A stretch of DNA of 64,000 bases, taken from Ascaphus truei. Lineage: Eukaryota > Chordata > Amphibia > Anura > Ascaphidae. Positions 43,583 to 54,336 of the stretch are shown here, one piece after another. The stretch's first letter is position 1. Each line of letters begins with the position of its first letter. Under the pieces are notes generated by a model, which had not been told where the DNA came from, did no database searches, and saw only the letters and a list, made by a program, of their open reading frames with translations. A program made the translations under genes and the position numbers. Location of the stretch: assembly GCA_036426205.1 (NCBI GenBank), contig CM071568.1:231729727-231793726 (forward strand). The letters run 5' to 3'.

Positions 43583-44760
43583 GAGACGTGGAGGATGTGA
43601 GGGACATCCTGAAAGAGATGGAGATAGCGGGCATTGTGACTGAATCCTGTAGCCCTTATGCCTCTCCTATTGTGGTGGTGCGGAAGAAGAACGGATCCAT
43701 GCGCTTATGTGTGGACTAGTGCACCCGGAATCGCTGCATGATCCCGGATCAATATACCCTGCCGCGGATGCAAGAGATCCTTAGCGCCCTATCCGGCAGT
43801 CAGTGGATCAGCATGCAGGACTTGTGGTCTGGGTACTACCAGGTCCCCATGAGCTCCAAAGATCAGGAGAAGAGAGCGTTTATCTGCCCCCTCGTGTTTT
43901 ATCAGTTGACCCAGATGCCCCAAGGCATCTGTGGTGCACCTGTAACTTTCCAGAGACTAATGGAAAAGACTATTGGGGACATGAACCTCCGAGAATGTCT
44001 GGTCTATCTGGCCAATATCATCGTGTTCGGACGGACGTTAGAGGAGCACGAAGAATGCCTTTTGAAGGTCCTGGACAGACTAAGAAAGGAAGGTCTGAAG
44101 TTATCTCTGGACAAATGCTGCTTCTGCCACACTTCAGTCACCTATGTGGGCCACATCATGTACGCAGAAGGGGTGGCTACCGACCCCGCTAAGGTCGAAG
44201 CAAGGAACGTGATGGAGCTACGATCCTTCCTGGGGTTTTGCGGTTATTACCGAAGATTCGTAGAGGGATATTCCAGCAAGGCCAACGTCAACCAGTTATT
44301 CACCCTACTTCCTGATGTTCGGCCGGGAGGCCCGATAACTAGTAGATATCCACCTAAGGGTGTCCATCGATGGGGTAACAAACATGACACATTATAAGTA
44401 TGTACAGCGGCTGAAGGACAACCTCCAGAGAGTGTACAGCTTGGCGGCAGAAGCCACCACCAAACTCAACCAAAAAAACAAGCAGAGGTACGATTGTAAG
44501 GTATGACATCGGGCGCTTCAGCCTGGAGACTGGGTTCTCTTGCAGAACCTGGGCATACCAGGGAAGTACAAACTAGTCGACCGATGGTGAGAGGCTCCCA
44601 TCGAAGTGGAGTTGCAGATGCCTGGCCTCCCCTTAACGCATCAAGGATTCGGAGGGGCGAATAAAAGTCTGGTATTGAAATCATTTATTACCAAGCCCTC
44701 AAGTGGGGGGAAGTCAACCTATTCTGTCACCCATACTGCCCTCTACTGAACAGGAAGATT
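43583..44760 (+). pseudogene. Gypsy-2 pol remnant, copy A (RT fused to integrase end)
   Basis: RT start: DVEDVRDILKEME, SPIVVVRKKNGSMRLCVD, then an in-frame TAG (43718), IPDQYTLPRMQEIL, GYYQVPM, VTFQRLMEKT, and YLANIIVFG where the catalytic YLDD should be (43738-44397 frame). Thumb motifs FLGFCGYYRRF follow. Near 44298 the sequence jumps to the integrase C-terminal region (YFLMFGREAR, YVQRLKDNLQRVY, GIPGKYKLVDRW) in shifted frames. RNase H and the integrase catalytic core are deleted. The copy at 54337-59220 is the same family in the opposite orientation. Confidence 0.88.
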
Positions 44761-44859
44761 CCACCAGGATTATGGATGCTTCAGTGGAAGAAAACCAGGA
44801 TCCAATGTAAGGTACTTCTTCAAATAGCACTCCAGTGGTACAAGTCGGTCTCTGGACCC

Positions 44860-44912
44860 NNNNNNNNNNNNNNNNNNNNNNNNNNNNNNNNNNNNNNNNN
44901 NNNNNNNNNNNN
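44860..44912. other. Assembly gap (53 N)
   Basis: Run of N between two copies of the same repeat block. The true distance is unknown and a collapsed or misjoined repeat is possible. Confidence 0.99.
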
Positions 44913-45135
44913 CTTCAATAGCACTCCATGGACAAAGTTCGGTTCTACTGGCCAAAGAGTCCTATCTTCACCCAAAGGGTGTTAATGTAGTATTCTGGAA
45001 CATTGGTGAGACCCTCTGGCTGGAGCTCACACCATGAGGGGAGCTGGGCCTCTTAGGAGAGAGGGGAATTGTTGTCGAGGCCCCGCTGTGTGGGGCCTAC
45101 TCCAACTCACTCTACACGTGCACCTGGGTACTGGA

Positions 45136-45170
45136 GTTTGAAAAAGTCCATAGCCTGGACGAAACAGTTA
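45136..45170 (+). ncRNA. Hammerhead-like motif, degraded
   Basis: TTTGAAAAA, stem GTCCA (45146-45150) with TGGAC (45156-45160), then GAAAC. The helix III palindrome is damaged (AGTTA). Confidence 0.45.
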
Positions 45171-46944
45171 GAGTGGTTGCCTGATGTTTACTGCTAGCGA
45201 TCAATAAAGTTTTTTTAGACATCCATGCGTTGGCTGCTGAAGTTGCTGGGAACCACGGACCATCCTACCCCCTTCTTCCTGTGTCATCATTTCCGGAGGA
45301 GCACGCTGACGCCAGTACACACAGAGGAGGAAGAAGCCGCTGCAGAATTCCTGCATCAACAGGGACGGCTTTTTCGTGAAGTACCTCTAACCTCCACGCG
45401 GTATTTCATGGAGATTATTGAGGAGGTTAGTGACCAGGCTGTGAGTTACTTGGGGGCGCCCCTTAGGGAGGTGTCTCCCTGTACCTCTATACCGGCTTAC
45501 TATTACCCAACTACCTGTTTTCAATACCGGAGGCTTATTGTTTCATTAATCATTGCTGGGTCTCTCTTCAATCAAGTTGCCATAAAGTGTGTGCACTACC
45601 TGTTAGCAGCCTCGGTATACTGGGTAATTCCAAATTCTCTACTTCTTCAAATAGCACTCCAGTGGTACAAGTCGGTCTCTGGACCCAAAGAGTCCTATCT
45701 TCACCCCAAAGGGTTAATGTAGTATTCTGGAACATTGTGTGAGACCCTCTGGCTGGAGCTCACACCATGAGTGGAGCTGGACTCTTAGGAGAGAGGGGAA
45801 TTGTGTCGGAGGCCCGCTGTGTGGGGCCTACTCCAACTCACCTCTACACGCTGCACCTGGGTACTGGAGTACCCAGGCAGGTACCCAACGTGCACCAACA
45901 TTTACAGGGGGCAGCGCTACCTAGATATTTGGGTGGGATTGTAGGAACAGACATCAGGGGTTATTGTTCCACCGCAACCTCAGTACTTTGGGGGCACCAC
46001 TCAGTGTTTGTGGTCACGGCCTTATAGTGTTGCTGCCTAGTAGTGTGTGTTATATATTTTGTATAGTAATGCTCAGTAATATATAGTGTGTGTTGTGTTA
46101 TTTACTACTGTTGTATTGGTTCCTGCGAGGGGTTATCCCGTCAACGCTGGGATCCCTAAAAGGTGGAGGCGCTGCACTAAGAGAGAGGGCTCACCCAAGG
46201 CTCCCAGAAGCAGAGGTTCAGGCCTCCTGTGAGCGTACAGGTATTATCAGCACACGTAGTGACCCACGGTTTCCCTTAGGCATAGGAAAAGGGGGCTACA
46301 TAGCTATAACCCCTACACTGTGAAACAGATGTATTATAGGCGCCAATATGATAAAGGATATATCACACCAAATGCAGGGCAAGGTGAGGCTCAGGATAGA
46401 TGAGTTGCTTAAAAAAGAAGAAGACAAAAATACAAAACATAGCGTGATACTGTAGGTATAATGGGACAAACACATTCAATATTAAAAACAACAGCTGAGA
46501 TCAAGGTGAAAATTATCAAAAATTTAATAAAACATATAATCAATTACTATGACAATGGACATAAGAAAAATAAAAAATAATAAAAATACACACAACTGAT
46601 AAAAATGACCAAATGTTAATGGTGAGGACCACCTCACTGCGACACCGGGTGAACTGCCACTCACCGGAGGAGGATGTAACGAGCAGTGATAATTTGAGAG
46701 TATCCCTCTCAGACCTGCTCAAACAGCTACCTGCACCGGAACGGATCTGAAGAGAGGCGCTGCACACGCACGCCGGCGTGTGTGTGTGTGCTCTCACTGC
46801 GCTCGTGGGATGGATGCCGTACAGAGTGTTGGCAATTTCTCAGCAGCAGATTCGTCTGTCAGAGTTTTCAGCTGATTCGCCTCCATGTCAACTCACGGGA
46901 GCAGCGGCAGTTCGGCGTCACTTTTAGGGGTCCTTGCAAGCCAC

Positions 46945-46960
46945 CCTACGCGTTTCGAAA
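46945..46960 (-). ncRNA. Partial hammerhead-like 3' half
   Basis: Minus strand TTTCGAAACGCGTAGGG: the GAAAC box and ACGCGU palindrome without the 5' half. It ends a 600-bp stretch (46330-46960) that looks like an inverted Penelope-type terminal region. Confidence 0.4.
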
Positions 46961-47272
46961 GAATACTTCCACTCACCTCTACCACTCTGCAACCTGGGTA
47001 CTGGAGTACCCAGGCAGGTACCCAACGTGCACCAACATTTACAGGGGGCAGCGCTACCTCATATTTGGGTGGGATTGTAGGAACAGACATCAGGGGTTAT
47101 TGTTCCACCGCAACCTCAGTACTTTGGGGGCACCACTCAGTGTTTGTGGTCACTGCCTTATAGTGTTGCTGCCTATGTAGTGTGTCATAATCCCTCCCCC
47201 CCATGATCTTCCCATCCTTCCCCATTTCCCCAGCATCCCCCATGATCTCTAGCAGCATTCATCAGGCAACCA

Positions 47273-47312
47273 CTCTAACATGTTTCGTCCAGGCTATGGA
47301 CTTTTTCAAAGA
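47273..47312 (-). ncRNA. Hammerhead-like motif
   Basis: Minus strand: TTTGAAAAA, stem GTCCA/TGGAC, GAAACATGTTAGAG. ACATGT forms the palindromic helix III. This is the inverted partner of 48063-48098. Confidence 0.5.
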
Positions 47313-48062
47313 GTGCTGATAGTGTATGGCAGCCAAATAGATATAGGGAGTGGTGAGTGTATGCAACCAATAGAAACAGGGAACGTATTTAAACCTCACC
47401 TGTGGTAGATTAATCATTAAATTGGATAATTATCTATTTTTTTAGACATCCATGCGTTGGCTGCTGAAGTTGCTGTGAACCACGGACCATCCTACCCCCT
47501 TCTTCCTGTGTCATAATATCCGGAAGAGCACGCTGACTCCAACTACACCAGAGGAGGAAGCCGTTGCAGAATTCCCTGCACCAACAGGGACGGCTTTTTC
47601 CTGAGTACTTCTAACCTCCACGCGGTATTTCAGGGAGATTATTGAGGCGGTTAGTGCCGGGCTGTGATTTACTTGGGGGCGCCCCTTAGGGAGGTGTCTC
47701 CCTGTACCTCTATCCGGCTTACTATTACCCAACTCCCTGTTTTCAATACCTGTTTCATTAATCCATTGCTGGTCTCTCTTCAATCAATTGCCCATAAGAT
47801 TGGTGCACTACCGTTACGCAGCCTCGGTTACTTCTTCAAATAGCACTCCAGTGGTACAAGTCGGTCTCTGGACCCAAAGAGTCCTATCTTCACCCCAAAG
47901 GGTGTTAATGTAGTATTCTGGAACATTGTGTGAGACCCTCTGGCTGGAGCTCACACCATGAGGTGGAGCTGGCCTCTTAGGAGAGAGGGGAATTGTTGTC
48001 GGAGGCCCCGCTGTGTGGGGCCTACTCCAACTCACCTCTACACGCTGCACCTGGGTACTGGA

Positions 48063-48098
48063 GTTTGAAAAAGTCCATAGCCTGGACGAAACATGTTA
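48063..48098 (+). ncRNA. Hammerhead-like motif
   Basis: TTTGAAAAA, stem GTCCA (48073-48077), loop, TGGAC (48083-48087), GAAAC (48088-48092), palindrome ACATGT. The first box departs from CUGAUGA. Confidence 0.5.
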
Positions 48099-48639
48099 GA
48101 GTGGTTGCCTGATGTTTACTGCTAGCGATCAATAAAGTTTTTTTAGACATCCATGCGTTGGCTGCTGAAGTTGCTGTGAACCACGGACCATCCTACCCCC
48201 TTCTTCCTGTGTCATCATTTCCGGAGGAGCACGCTGACGCCAGCTACACCAGAGGAGGAAGCCGCTGCAGAATTCCCTGCATCAACAGGGACGGCTTTTT
48301 CGTGAGTACTCCTAACCTCCACGCGGTATTTCAGGGAGATTATTGAGGCGGTTAGTGCCGGGCTGTGATTTACTTGGGGGCGCCCCTTAGGGAGGTGTCT
48401 CCCTGTACCTCTATCCGGCTTACTATTACCCAACTCCCTGTTTTCAATACCGGAGGCTTATTGTTTCATTAATCATTGCTGGGTCTCTCTTCAATCAAGT
48501 TGCCATAAAGTGTGTGCACTACCTGTTAGCAGCCTCGGTATACTGGGTAATTCCAAATTCTCCCCTTAGGCATAGGAAAAGGGGGCTACATAGCTATAAC
48601 CCCTACACTAAAACACACCCCTACAAATCCTCCTTGCAG

Positions 48640-49030
48640 ATTCTTTATTTCCATGCTTCTCCTCCTTGATTCTTGGGATATCTCTCCCAATCCTGGTCCC
48701 TGTCTTAGTTCTACATACTCTTATCATCGCTTCGCACATCAAACATGTGCTCCTCTTGGTGTAAACCGCTCTAACCTCATACCCATCGCCTGTCAACCTA
48801 CCTCCCCTCTCCCTTTCTACTGTGCCCTTTGGAATGCATGCTCTCTTTCTAACAAGTTCCTGCCTGTACATGATTTATTTTTCTCTCACTGCTCCTCTTT
48901 CCTATACCCGATATTTGGTTCACTCAGTCTGACTCTGCACTGGAATGCCCTGTCATACGGTGGCCTTTCTTTCTCCCATACTCTACAACCTGATTACAGG
49001 GGTGGATGCATGGGGCTCTTCCTCTTCTCA
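48640..49030 (+). pseudogene. L2-like LINE ORF2, endonuclease N-terminus
   Basis: The frame at 48653-49045 reads LLLLDSWDISPNPGP, then FYCALWNACSLSNKFLPVHD, and ends with a GGLSFSHTLQPDYRGGCMGL block. This is the start of L2/CR1-type ORF2 (DISPNPGP, NARSL-NK, RGGGVG). A deletion between the two halves removes the ETWL part. It stops where the foldback element begins. Confidence 0.78.
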
Positions 49031-49135
49031 ATCTGTCGTTACTGAATCCTTCCTATTCCTCCCTCGCTTTTCCTTCCTATGAGGCTCACACTGTCCCGCT
49101 TTTTTCTCCTCGTCTGCAGCCATCTCTCCGTCTGA

Positions 49136-50042
49136 AGCCGTGTCCCTGCAGCGCTGAAGGTAAGAGATGCAGTGCTGTATTTCCTCCCCTCGGACGACAT
49201 AGATGCTCTTATATGGGTTTCTACATCATGAGTGGGAGCAGTGGTGTAGCTAGATATGTGCAGGCGCCCTGGCAAAAAAAAATTTCAGGGCCCCCTTATG
49301 TCTCTCTTTTTTTTTCTCCCCCTCGTGTCTCTCTCTCCCTTTCTCTCTGCTCCCAAACCCTCTCTCTGTCTCCCTCCCTCTCTCTGCTCTCTCTCTTTGC
49401 ACTTTGCTCTCTCTCTCTCATGTCTTTCTTTTCCCTCTCTTTAACTTCATTTTCTCTTTGTGTCTCTTCCTTTCTGTATCCATTTTCTTTTCATGTCTGT
49501 TTTTAACCGTTCCCCTCCCTCTCACCTTTCCCAGCCTGTCGGTCAGGCTGCAGCTCCAGCCCCACGCTGCACTATTTCAGGCCCCGCCCACCTACAGAGG
49601 TTCTGCAGAGGATGGAATTTCCCCTCTTTCCTTCCTACTGCATCTGAGGGCACCGCCCCCTGACCCAGGCCCGTCCACCTGCAGAAGAAGTGATTTCCCT
49701 CTGTGCTTCCTGCCCAGTGCTGGGAATTAATATGTGGGCAGGGGGCTAGGCCTCCAACAGGGAGAGAGAGCGGGCCCCCCGAGACCAGGCCCGCCGAGTG
49801 CGGGCCCCTGGCTTTTCCTGGGCTATAGCTACGCCCCTGAGTGGGAGGCTATATGGCCATATTTGGTCATCTACATTATCAAGGGGGTTGGACAGTTTTA
49901 CATGTTCCTTGAGGATATAGATGACTAAATATGGCCATATAGCCTCCCCGTCATGATGTAGAGACCCATATAAGAGCATCTACGTCATCCAGGGGGGAGG
50001 AAATACAGCCCTGCATCTTTCCTTCAGCGCTGCAGACGGCTG
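49136..50042. repeat. Foldback element split by a hAT insertion
   Basis: The left arm 49136-49238 plus 49848-49880 and the right arm 49918-50042 are inverted copies. Shared phrases are 'gcagcgctgaagg', 'gatgctcttatatgggt' and 'gctatatggccatattt'. The loop is about 40 bp ('caagggggttggacagtttt'). A hAT element occupies 49239-49839 of the left arm. No coding sequence. Confidence 0.85.
49239..49839. mobile_element. Nonautonomous hAT element with 8-bp duplication
   Basis: 601 bp with ends CAGTGGTGTAGCTAGATATG and 'ctatagctacgcccctg', the latter being the inverse of CAGGGGCGTAGCTATAG. It is flanked by a perfect duplication AGTGGGAG (49231-49238 and 49840-49847). The interior is CT-rich and lacks a transposase. 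The frames at 49256-49730 are compositional. Confidence 0.9.
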
Positions 50043-50604
50043 TGACGCTCATCTAAAAGGTGAGTACAAGTATTCTCTCCATGCAGATGGGCTATTCAAT
50101 AAAGGATTAATGCTGCAAGGTCTCATTCAAAAGCATGAACCTCCTGCAGCGTTAATCCTTCCGGGCCGCAAAACTTGCTGTTCTTGTAGCCATGGAGTGG
50201 CTGCAATCAGGCCCCGGTTTTCCAAAAAAAAATCCCACGCCCACAAAGTCTTGCTACATCTGTACTTTCACAAGAGATACATTTCAATAATTCAGTAATA
50301 AAGTGCTGCTTCCAATAGGATTATTGTTGAGGTGTATGGTGAGTACCCACTTTACTTATTGCATACTTCTAACTTCCCTGGTTTCGCCGTAAGTACTAGC
50401 TGGTTCTTAATAAAGGGGAGTCCCTCTTAAAATGCAATATCGTATTCCCAGTAATTCACACAAATCATAGACATTGCTAGTTGAATGCTAGATACATTTT
50501 CTCTTATTTCCACTTACTCCTGATGAAGCCTTCCTGGTGAAATGCGGAGAGTTTGGGACGGCGATTTTCTTCTCCACGTCTGATCATCCAGGATCGTCTG
50601 CACA
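50043..50604. other. Mixed repeat debris with a hammerhead-like motif
   Basis: No gene. 50300-50600 resembles the terminal region of a Penelope-like element in layout (promoter-like DNA, then the motif at 50517-50550). Confidence 0.4.
50517..50550 (+). ncRNA. Hammerhead-like motif with intact CTGATGA
   Basis: CTGATGA (50520-50526), short stem GCC (50528-50530) with GGT (50536-50538), GAAA (50539-50542), then TGCGGAGAG. Of the motifs in this window it is the only one with both core boxes intact, but helix III is not the usual ACGCGU. Confidence 0.5.
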
Positions 50605-50649
50605 TCCGTTGAGTTTCCCAACTCATATACAGTGCACAAGCATAATATA

Positions 50650-52278
50650 CAGTTAGGTCCGGAAATAATTGGACACTGATACAAGTTTTGTTATTTCGGC
50701 TGTGTACCAGAATAAATTCAAATTACAGGTAAATAATGAATATGGGCATAAAGTGCAGTCTATCAGCTTTAATTTGACGGTATTCACATCCAAATTGGAG
50801 AAAGGGTTTAGGAATTACATCTCTTTAATATGTAGCCCCCTCTTTTTCAAGGGACCAAACGTAATTGGACAATTGACTCAAAAGCTGTTTCATGGACAGG
50901 TGTGGGCTATTCCTTTGTTATTTCATCATCAATTAAGCAGGTAAAAGGTCTGGAGTTAATTCCAGGTGTGGCATTCACATTTGGAAGCTGTTGCTGTGAA
51001 CCCACAACTTGCGGTCAAAGGAGCTCTCAATGCATGTGAAACAGGGCATCCTTAGGCTGCAAAAAAAAAGAAATCCATCAGGGAGAAAGCAGGAACATTA
51101 GGAGTGACCAACTCAACAGTTTGGTACATTCGGAGAAAATAAGAACGCACTGGTGAGCTCTGCAACACAAAAGGCCTGGACGTCCACGGAAGACAACAGT
51201 GGTGGATGATCGTAGGATCCTTTCCATTGTAAAGAAAAACCCCTTCACAACATCCAGCCAAGTGAAGAACACTCTCCAGGAGGTAGGCATATCATTATCC
51301 AAGTCTAACATAAAGAGAAGACTTCATGAGAGGGTTCACCACAAGGTGCAAACCATTCATAAACCTCAAGAATAGAAAGGCCAGATTAGACTTTGCCAAA
51401 CAATATCTAAAAAATCCAGCCTAGTTCTGGAACAGAATTCTTTAGACAGATGAAACTAAAATCAAACTGTACCAGAATGATGGGGGAAAAAAGTATGGAG
51501 AATGCTTGGAATGGCCCATGATCCGAAGCATACCATATCATCTGTACAACACAGTGGAGGCAGTGTGATGGCATGGGCATGCATGGCTTACAATGGCACT
51601 GGGTCACTAGTGTTTATTGATGATGTGACAGAAGACAGAAGCAGCCGGATGAATTCTGAAGTTTATAGGGATATATTGTCTGCTCAGATTCAGCCAAATT
51701 CAGCAAAGTTGATTGGACAGCACTTCACTTTACAAATGGACAATGACCCAAAACATACTGCGAAAGCAACCCAGGAGTTTTTTAAGGCAAAGAAGTGGAA
51801 TATTCTGCAATGGCCGAGTCAATCACCTGATCTCAACCCAATCTAGCATGCTTTTCACTTGCTGAAGAGAAAACTTAAGGCAGAAAGAAAAACGAACAAA
51901 CAACAACTGAAGACAGCTGCAGTAAATGCCTGGCAAAGCATCACAAAGGAGGAAACCAAGCGTTTGGTGATGTCCATGCGTTCCAGACTTAAAGCAGTCA
52001 TTGCCTGCAAAGGATTCTCGACAAAGTATTAAAAATGAACATTTTATTTATGATTGTGTTAATTTGTCCAATTACATTTGAGCCCCTGAAATAAGGGGAT
52101 TGTGTATGAAAATGGTTGCAATTCCTAAACGTTTCATACGATATTTTTGTTCAACCCCTTGAATTAAAGCTGAAAGTCTATTGCATCTCGGTTGTTTCAT
52201 TTCAAATCCATTATGGTGGCGTACAGAGCCAAAATTATGAAAATTGTGTCAGTGTTCAATTATTTCCAGACCTAACTG
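50650..52278 (+). mobile_element. Full-length Tc1/mariner transposon, inactive
   Basis: 1629 bp with terminal inverted repeats starting CAGTTAGGTCCGGAAATAAT and ending 'ttatttccagacctaactg', flanked by TA on both sides (50648-50649, 52279-52280). Its internal gene is a pseudogene. It interrupts the LTR-like sequence 50605-50649/52281-53138. Confidence 0.95.
51005..52031 (+). pseudogene. Tc1-type transposase, DD34E
   Basis: The transposase cuts and pastes the element at TA sites. The 5' DNA-binding part is broken by frameshifts. The catalytic domain is readable from 51440: TDETKIKL (first D), a GGSVMAWACM stretch, FTLQMDNDPKHT (second D), WPSQSPDLNPI, then TAG at 51844-51846 exactly where the catalytic Glu of NPIEH belongs. 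The frame continues after it (HAFHLLKRKLKAE) to TAA at 52029-52031. A GAG to TAG change, plus upstream frameshifts, make it dead. Confidence 0.92.
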
Positions 52279-52280
52279 TA

Positions 52281-53138
52281 TATAAACTTAACCCATTTAA
52301 TAAACTATACTATGGACACTTTTACCTGTCTAAGTCTTTTGGTTATGAGGGGTAGAATGGGATTCTATATGACTCTGCTCACTAGCCATATCCCTCACAC
52401 ACTGGAAACCTGACTTAGATGGTAATAACCTTATAGGCACATTGGCTATTAAACATTTTATGAAACACAAAAATAGTTCTTCACATTTTTTCTTCTAGTC
52501 CCACAGTGAAATGAAAAGCTGCTTAGCGTCAATCTCAGAGCTGTAGCTCCTTCCTTTACTGAAACTAGGACTTAGGTTTCATAAAAACCCCCACAACTTA
52601 ATATACAGTTGGAGAAACCCCCCAGAATCTCTACACTGATTCTGGGGTACCTGGGCATATACTGGGGAACCCTGACCAACTTAGGGACCCTTCACTGTAC
52701 CCGGAATACACAAATCCCTATGCCCCCTTTTACCTTTCTGGTCTGTGCTGAATCAGGGAAACCTGGTGGTGAGTCGTGTAACTGTTTTCAAGGGAGGATC
52801 TTGACCGGGGTGATGTGCCTATATGTCACCGGGAATCTGACCTGATTCCCGGCTACATTTTTGGGTTGGCCAGTAACTCTAGACCCTGGCTAGCTACAGT
52901 AGGCACAATCCGACAACACCTTTACCGCAACCCCCCCTTGAAACTCACAGCCTGAGAATCTCCACTGGGTAGCATTCCTGGAATGGTAAAACACACATAA
53001 ATTCTTTATTGCCATACAATTACATTAACTGCAGGTAGAATACACAGGTTGAAGAGCTGACACTCTACAACCTGAAATAGGGCTCAGAGGTAACCAGCCG
53101 GACAATAACTTTATTGATGGTCTGGCTACCCCTTCACA
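52281..53138 (-). repeat. LTR-like sequence, second copy
   Basis: On the minus strand it starts TGTGAAGG at 53138, with AATAAAG nearby and again near 53008. It is alignable with 42950-43582. It lies on the 3' side of gypsy-2 copy B, which is minus-strand, so it could be that element's 3' LTR. Confidence 0.5.
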
Positions 53139-53234
53139 TCACACTCAGGCTGCTGCGAAGCTCTGGCAATGCGCTCGCCACTCCGGCCCCTACCGCAACA
53201 TGCCCTGCACAGGAGCGCCTCCGCAACCTATTTG

Positions 53235-54052
53235 TGTCAGGAATCGGCGTTCTCCTCGCTCCCCACACAGAGCACTCCCTCCCGCAGGGAGCCCCTGGAC
53301 ACACAAAACAATCCTGCCTTACCGGCCTCCACGGCTCCTCGCCCCTGCCGCCGTCGCGGGATCACTCCCCTCGGCGATTCCTCTGCTCAGCGCCGGGCGC
53401 CCACGCCTTCCTGCACGCACACCTGCACCATCCACTGGCTCGGTTCACACGCGTACATGAGTTACGGAGCACGCTCAGTCTGCACACTCTTATTCCCGTC
53501 CCCCGGACCTCAGGCTCCGCCCCCGCACACTGCACGGGCATACTCAGGTTACTAACAAGACTCACCTGGCCTGTTATGCCTGCACCAATCTGCAGTGTCT
53601 CCCTGTAGCTCTTCCTGTCCCGCCTCCGTTCCTAATTGGACCTTCCTGCTTTATCTAGCTCCTCTCTGCTCTCAGTCTTTGCTCGACATAGTCTCTGTAT
53701 GGAAGTACTTCTGGATTCTCTCAGTGTTTTCACAGGTTGTGACGCAGCTCGTACGACTACCCCCTCTGGCTCTCGATCTCGGCACTCCTTGGACAACGCT
53801 CACTCTGGTAACCCCTTGAACATGGCTTGGACTACGACCTATCTCCACTCTCCACTCCCTGACTTCGGCAAGGCATCATTCACTCTATCTCTACAACCGG
53901 TACCGGCAAGTATTGTCTACCTTACTACACCTGGCCTGGCAATGCTTCATACCACACTCCGGACACGCTCCCTTTGCTGCGGGTGCGTGTATTACCACTT
54001 CCCCCTTCAGCTCAGGGGATGGGTCTGGTCTGCGGGCAGCACCGGCGTAACA
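53235..54052 (+). repeat. Solo LTR, family S copy 2
   Basis: 818 bp, TGTCAGGAATCGGC to GGCGTAACA, nearly identical to 23171-23997. It is flanked by a perfect 5-bp duplication ATTTG (53230-53234 and 54053-54057). Frames in it (164 and 142 codons) are not genes. Confidence 0.93.
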
Positions 54053-54336
54053 ATTTGGAGGTAAGGAGGACCCAGGAGGGACCTGCCTACTGTACATTCT
54101 CCCCCTGGTGAAGAAACCAGCGTCCGCGCTTGGGAATGACCTAACCACACACAAGTTATATAATGAAAATGCAATAATTTCACAATGCATAACTTTACAC
54201 AATGTTACACAACTCTGTGAGCATGGCTATTACTGACACTAGCCTGCTACGAGACCACTGCTGAGACTCGTAGTGGGGTGCCCCAAATGAATCTTATGCC
54301 ACCCGATTTGGAGGGTGCCTTACTCTTTGACTTCGA

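Larger units (their letters stand above)
44814..48606. repeat. Cluster of duplicated Penelope-like terminal blocks
   Basis: The block 'tcttcaaatagcactccagt' starts at about 44817, 44914 (degraded), 45643 and 47830. The block 'agacatccatgcgttggctg' occurs at about 45217, 47441 and 48145. 'gggctacatagctataaccc' occurs at 46293 and 48583. Between them lie hammerhead-like motifs. Frames in these blocks (such as the 165-codon one at 45225) are repeat-derived. This looks like tandem or nested terminal repeats, partly shuffled, and includes an assembly gap. Confidence 0.65.

Noticed and set aside
53114..54064. Frames of 164, 142 and 128 codons that recur at 23308-24093
   Set aside because: They lie within the two solo LTRs of family S. 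The recurrence reflects the repeat, not a gene family.
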